DNA from: Pseudomonadota bacterium
Lineage (GTDB): Bacteria > Pseudomonadota > Alphaproteobacteria > Sphingomonadales > Sphingomonadaceae
DNA: 6,203 nt
Assembly: GCA_030271565.1 (NCBI GenBank)
Contig: JARXKR010000133.1
Location: 1-6,203, forward strand
Direction: 5' to 3'
Notes under the pieces: generated by a model
Told to the model about the DNA's origin: nothing
Database searches by the model: none
The model's input: the letters and a program-made list of their open reading frames with translations, nothing else
Shown here: positions 5,167 to 6,203 of the stretch, in pieces
Layout of the letters: the number at the start of each line of letters is the position of its first letter
How positions within the stretch are numbered: the first letter of the stretch is position 1
Translations under genes and position numbers: made by a program

Positions 5167-5188
5167 CGGCCCGGTCGCGCCCGGGCCG
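5167..5188 (-). promoter_or_regulatory. Hairpin in the leader of the SapC-family gene
   Basis: CGGCCCGG (5167-5174) and CCGGGCCG (5181-5188) are perfect 8-bp all-GC arms around a 6-nt loop. The structure lies 13 bp upstream of the AGGAG ribosome binding site. If transcription starts near 5201 it would be the 5' element of the mRNA and could stabilise it or tune translation. Function is inferred. Confidence 0.3.
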
Positions 5189-5207
5189 GCCGAATTGTCA
5201 GGGCGCC

Positions 5208-5236
5208 CCTCTATTGGCCTTGGGCGGATTAGGCAA
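5208..5236 (-). promoter_or_regulatory. Possible promoter of the SapC-family gene
   Basis: On the minus strand TTGCCT (5236-5231) and TAGAGG (5213-5208) are separated by 17 bp, matching consensus at 4/6 and 3/6. The predicted start near 5201 would give a leader of about 62 nt containing the 5167-5188 hairpin. The motif pair resembles the candidate before the amidohydrolase gene (TTGCCT-N17-TAGCCT). Confidence 0.25.
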
Positions 5237-5329
5237 GCAGCAGCGTTCGCCAGCGGCGGGCCGGCGGCAGCAGTTCATTGAACATTCAAGCCGCTCCTGC
5301 GAACCCGTGCCGGATATGACCGGCCGTTC

Positions 5330-5764
5330 ATGACCTTCGAGACCGTGATCGGTCTGCTTCCGATGCTGCTCGGCGTACTCGTCGGCCAGCCCGGAGTGCT
5401 GCCCCAGGGGGTGACCCGGCTGGTCGTCCAGAACGGCATCATCTGGCGCGTCCCGGTCCTCCCGCGGCCGCCGCTCCAGCAAATCGAATGGGTCGAGCGG
5501 AAGGGCCCCAAATGCATCCCCGCCGCCTCGATCCGCAGGGCGCTGCAGTTCAGCGCCGAGCAGGTCGATTTCGTGCTCGCCGACCGCAGCCGGGTTCGGG
5601 CCAAGTTCGACGACGATTGCGCCGCGCTCGACTTTTACGGCGGTTTTTATCTTCAGCCGGCGGACGGTTTTATCTGCATCAAGCGCGATGCCATCCATTC
5701 GCGCATCGGCGGCAGCTGCACGATCGGCAAGTTCAAGCTGCTCGAACCGCAGCCCAAACGCTAG
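5330..5764 (+). CDS. Small cysteine-containing, probably exported protein of unknown function
   Basis: The 144-residue protein has a hydrophobic N-terminus (residues 6-19, VIGLLPMLLGVLVG) that may act as a signal peptide or anchor, although the usual basic residues before it are absent. The rest is soluble, with blocks IIWRVPVLPRPP at 37-48, WVERKGPKC at 54-62, DDDCAALDFYGGFYLQP at 94-110 and ICIKRDAIHSRIGGSC at 115-130. Four cysteines (62, 97, 116, 130) sit in the best-defined blocks and could form two disulfides in the periplasm. I recall similar uncharacterised proteins in sphingomonads but know no function or family name. ATG 5330 is the first start in frame; no clear ribosome binding site precedes it, so the start is uncertain. 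It is divergent from the SapC-family gene and ends 6 bp before a likely promoter for the helicase. Confidence 0.78.
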   Translation: MTFETVIGLLPMLLGVLVGQPGVLPQGVTRLVVQNGIIWRVPVLPRPPLQQIEWVERKGPKCIPAASIRRALQFSAEQVDFVLADRSRVRAKFDDDCAALDFYGGFYLQPADGFICIKRDAIHSRIGGSCTIGKFKLLEPQPKR

Positions 5765-5770
5765 CTTTCC

Positions 5771-5798
5771 TTGACATTTTCGGCCGCTGACGTTTAGC
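5771..5798 (+). promoter_or_regulatory. Likely promoter of the DEAD-box helicase gene
   Basis: A perfect TTGACA (5771-5776) is followed after 16 bp by TTTAGC (5793-5798), which keeps 3/6 of the -10 consensus. Transcription would begin near 5805, leaving a leader of about 55 nt before ATG 5860. The perfect -35 just after the preceding stop codon makes independent expression plausible; the -10 is weak. Confidence 0.45.
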
Positions 5799-5859
5799 GC
5801 CGGGCGGATCGGGCCGGGCATGATTGCGGCCACCCCACTGATTGCTTCCGGATCCCTGA

Positions 5860-6203
5860 ATGTCATTTGCCGACCTCGGCCTTTCCAATGAACTGCTCCG
5901 CGCCGTCGGCGATAGCGGCTATGACGTGCCGACGCCGATCCAGAAGGCGGCGATCCCGTCGGTGCTGATGGGCAAGGATCTGATCGGCATTGCCCAGACC
6001 GGCACCGGCAAGACGGCCGCGTTCGTGCTGCCGATGATCGACATCCTCGGCAATGGCCGCACCCGCGCCCGCATGCCGCGCTCGCTGATCCTCGAACCAA
6101 CCCGCGAGCTCGCCGCCCAGGTGGCCGAGAATTTCGAGAAATACGGCAAATATCACAAGCTCTCGATGGCGCTGCTGATCGGCGGCGTGCAGATGGGCGA
6201 CCA
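5860..6203 (+). CDS. DEAD-box RNA helicase, N-terminal part (RhlE-like), truncated by the window end
   Basis: The frame is open from ATG 5860 to the window end, giving 114 complete codons. It begins MSFADLGLSNELL, the standard start for bacterial DEAD-box proteins, which use ATP to unwind short RNA duplexes in ribosome assembly and RNA decay. Landmarks are the aromatic residue F3 plus Q motif (GYDVPTPIQ, 20-28, Gln28), Walker A/motif I AQTGTGKT at 45-52, motif Ia PTRELAAQV at 80-88 and a GG pair at 108-109. DEAD, SAT and the second RecA domain lie beyond the window. The ribosome binding site is poor (GGA about 7 nt before the ATG). The subtype (RhlE, DbpA, CsdA) depends on the missing C-terminus, so no symbol is given; the N-terminus looks most RhlE-like. 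Confidence 0.93.
   Translation, partial: MSFADLGLSNELLRAVGDSGYDVPTPIQKAAIPSVLMGKDLIGIAQTGTGKTAAFVLPMIDILGNGRTRARMPRSLILEPTRELAAQVAENFEKYGKYHKLSMALLIGGVQMGD

Noticed and set aside
5198..6100. Minus-strand open frame of 300 codons at the right end
   Set aside because: It runs antisense through the small Cys protein and the DEAD-box helicase, whose motifs are unambiguous, and its composition is typical of a high-GC shadow.

Overview
The window looks like chromosomal DNA of a high-GC alphaproteobacterium, most likely a sphingomonad (Sphingomonadales). Pointers are a CpdR-type response regulator, a SapC-family protein, a small Cys-containing exported protein of a kind I associate with sphingomonads, and hairpin repeats with the core TGTCCGCTTTCCACCC. 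This placement is inference; there is no rRNA or taxonomic marker in the window.

Left edge (1-249): the start of a minus-strand exported protein that runs off the window. Middle (about 250-2845): a roughly 2.6-kb stretch that looks inserted. It is bounded on the right by an intact tRNA-Val(GAC) gene on the minus strand and on the left by a 54-bp direct repeat of that tRNA's 3' half (48/54 identical). Inside each boundary is a pair of 11-bp repeats resembling recombinase arm sites. The cargo is a membrane-anchored protein of unknown function (+) and a sulfotransferase-family protein (-), set among long non-coding stretches with three copies of a 34-bp hairpin repeat. No integrase or transposase is visible. 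The layout fits a small, integrase-less genomic islet at a tRNA gene. The membrane-protein gene is visibly less GC-rich than the right flank (sample lines: 32/60 G+C at 781-840 versus 43/60 at 3901-3960).

Right part (2846-6203): dense, GC-rich, core-like genes. In order: tRNA-Val (-), cpdR (-), an N-formylglutamate amidohydrolase family gene (+, divergent from cpdR), a SapC-family gene (-, convergent, 1 bp between stop codons), a small cysteine-containing exported protein (+), and the first 114 codons of a DEAD-box RNA helicase (+). These genes mostly alternate in strand and do not form an operon, so no shared pathway is implied. CpdR would act in the CckA-ChpT phosphorelay controlling ClpXP proteolysis, the helicase in RNA remodelling, and the amidohydrolase in hydrolysing N-formyl amino acids.

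The most interesting material is the tRNA-associated islet, its end structures and the hairpin repeat family. The right-hand genes look ordinary.
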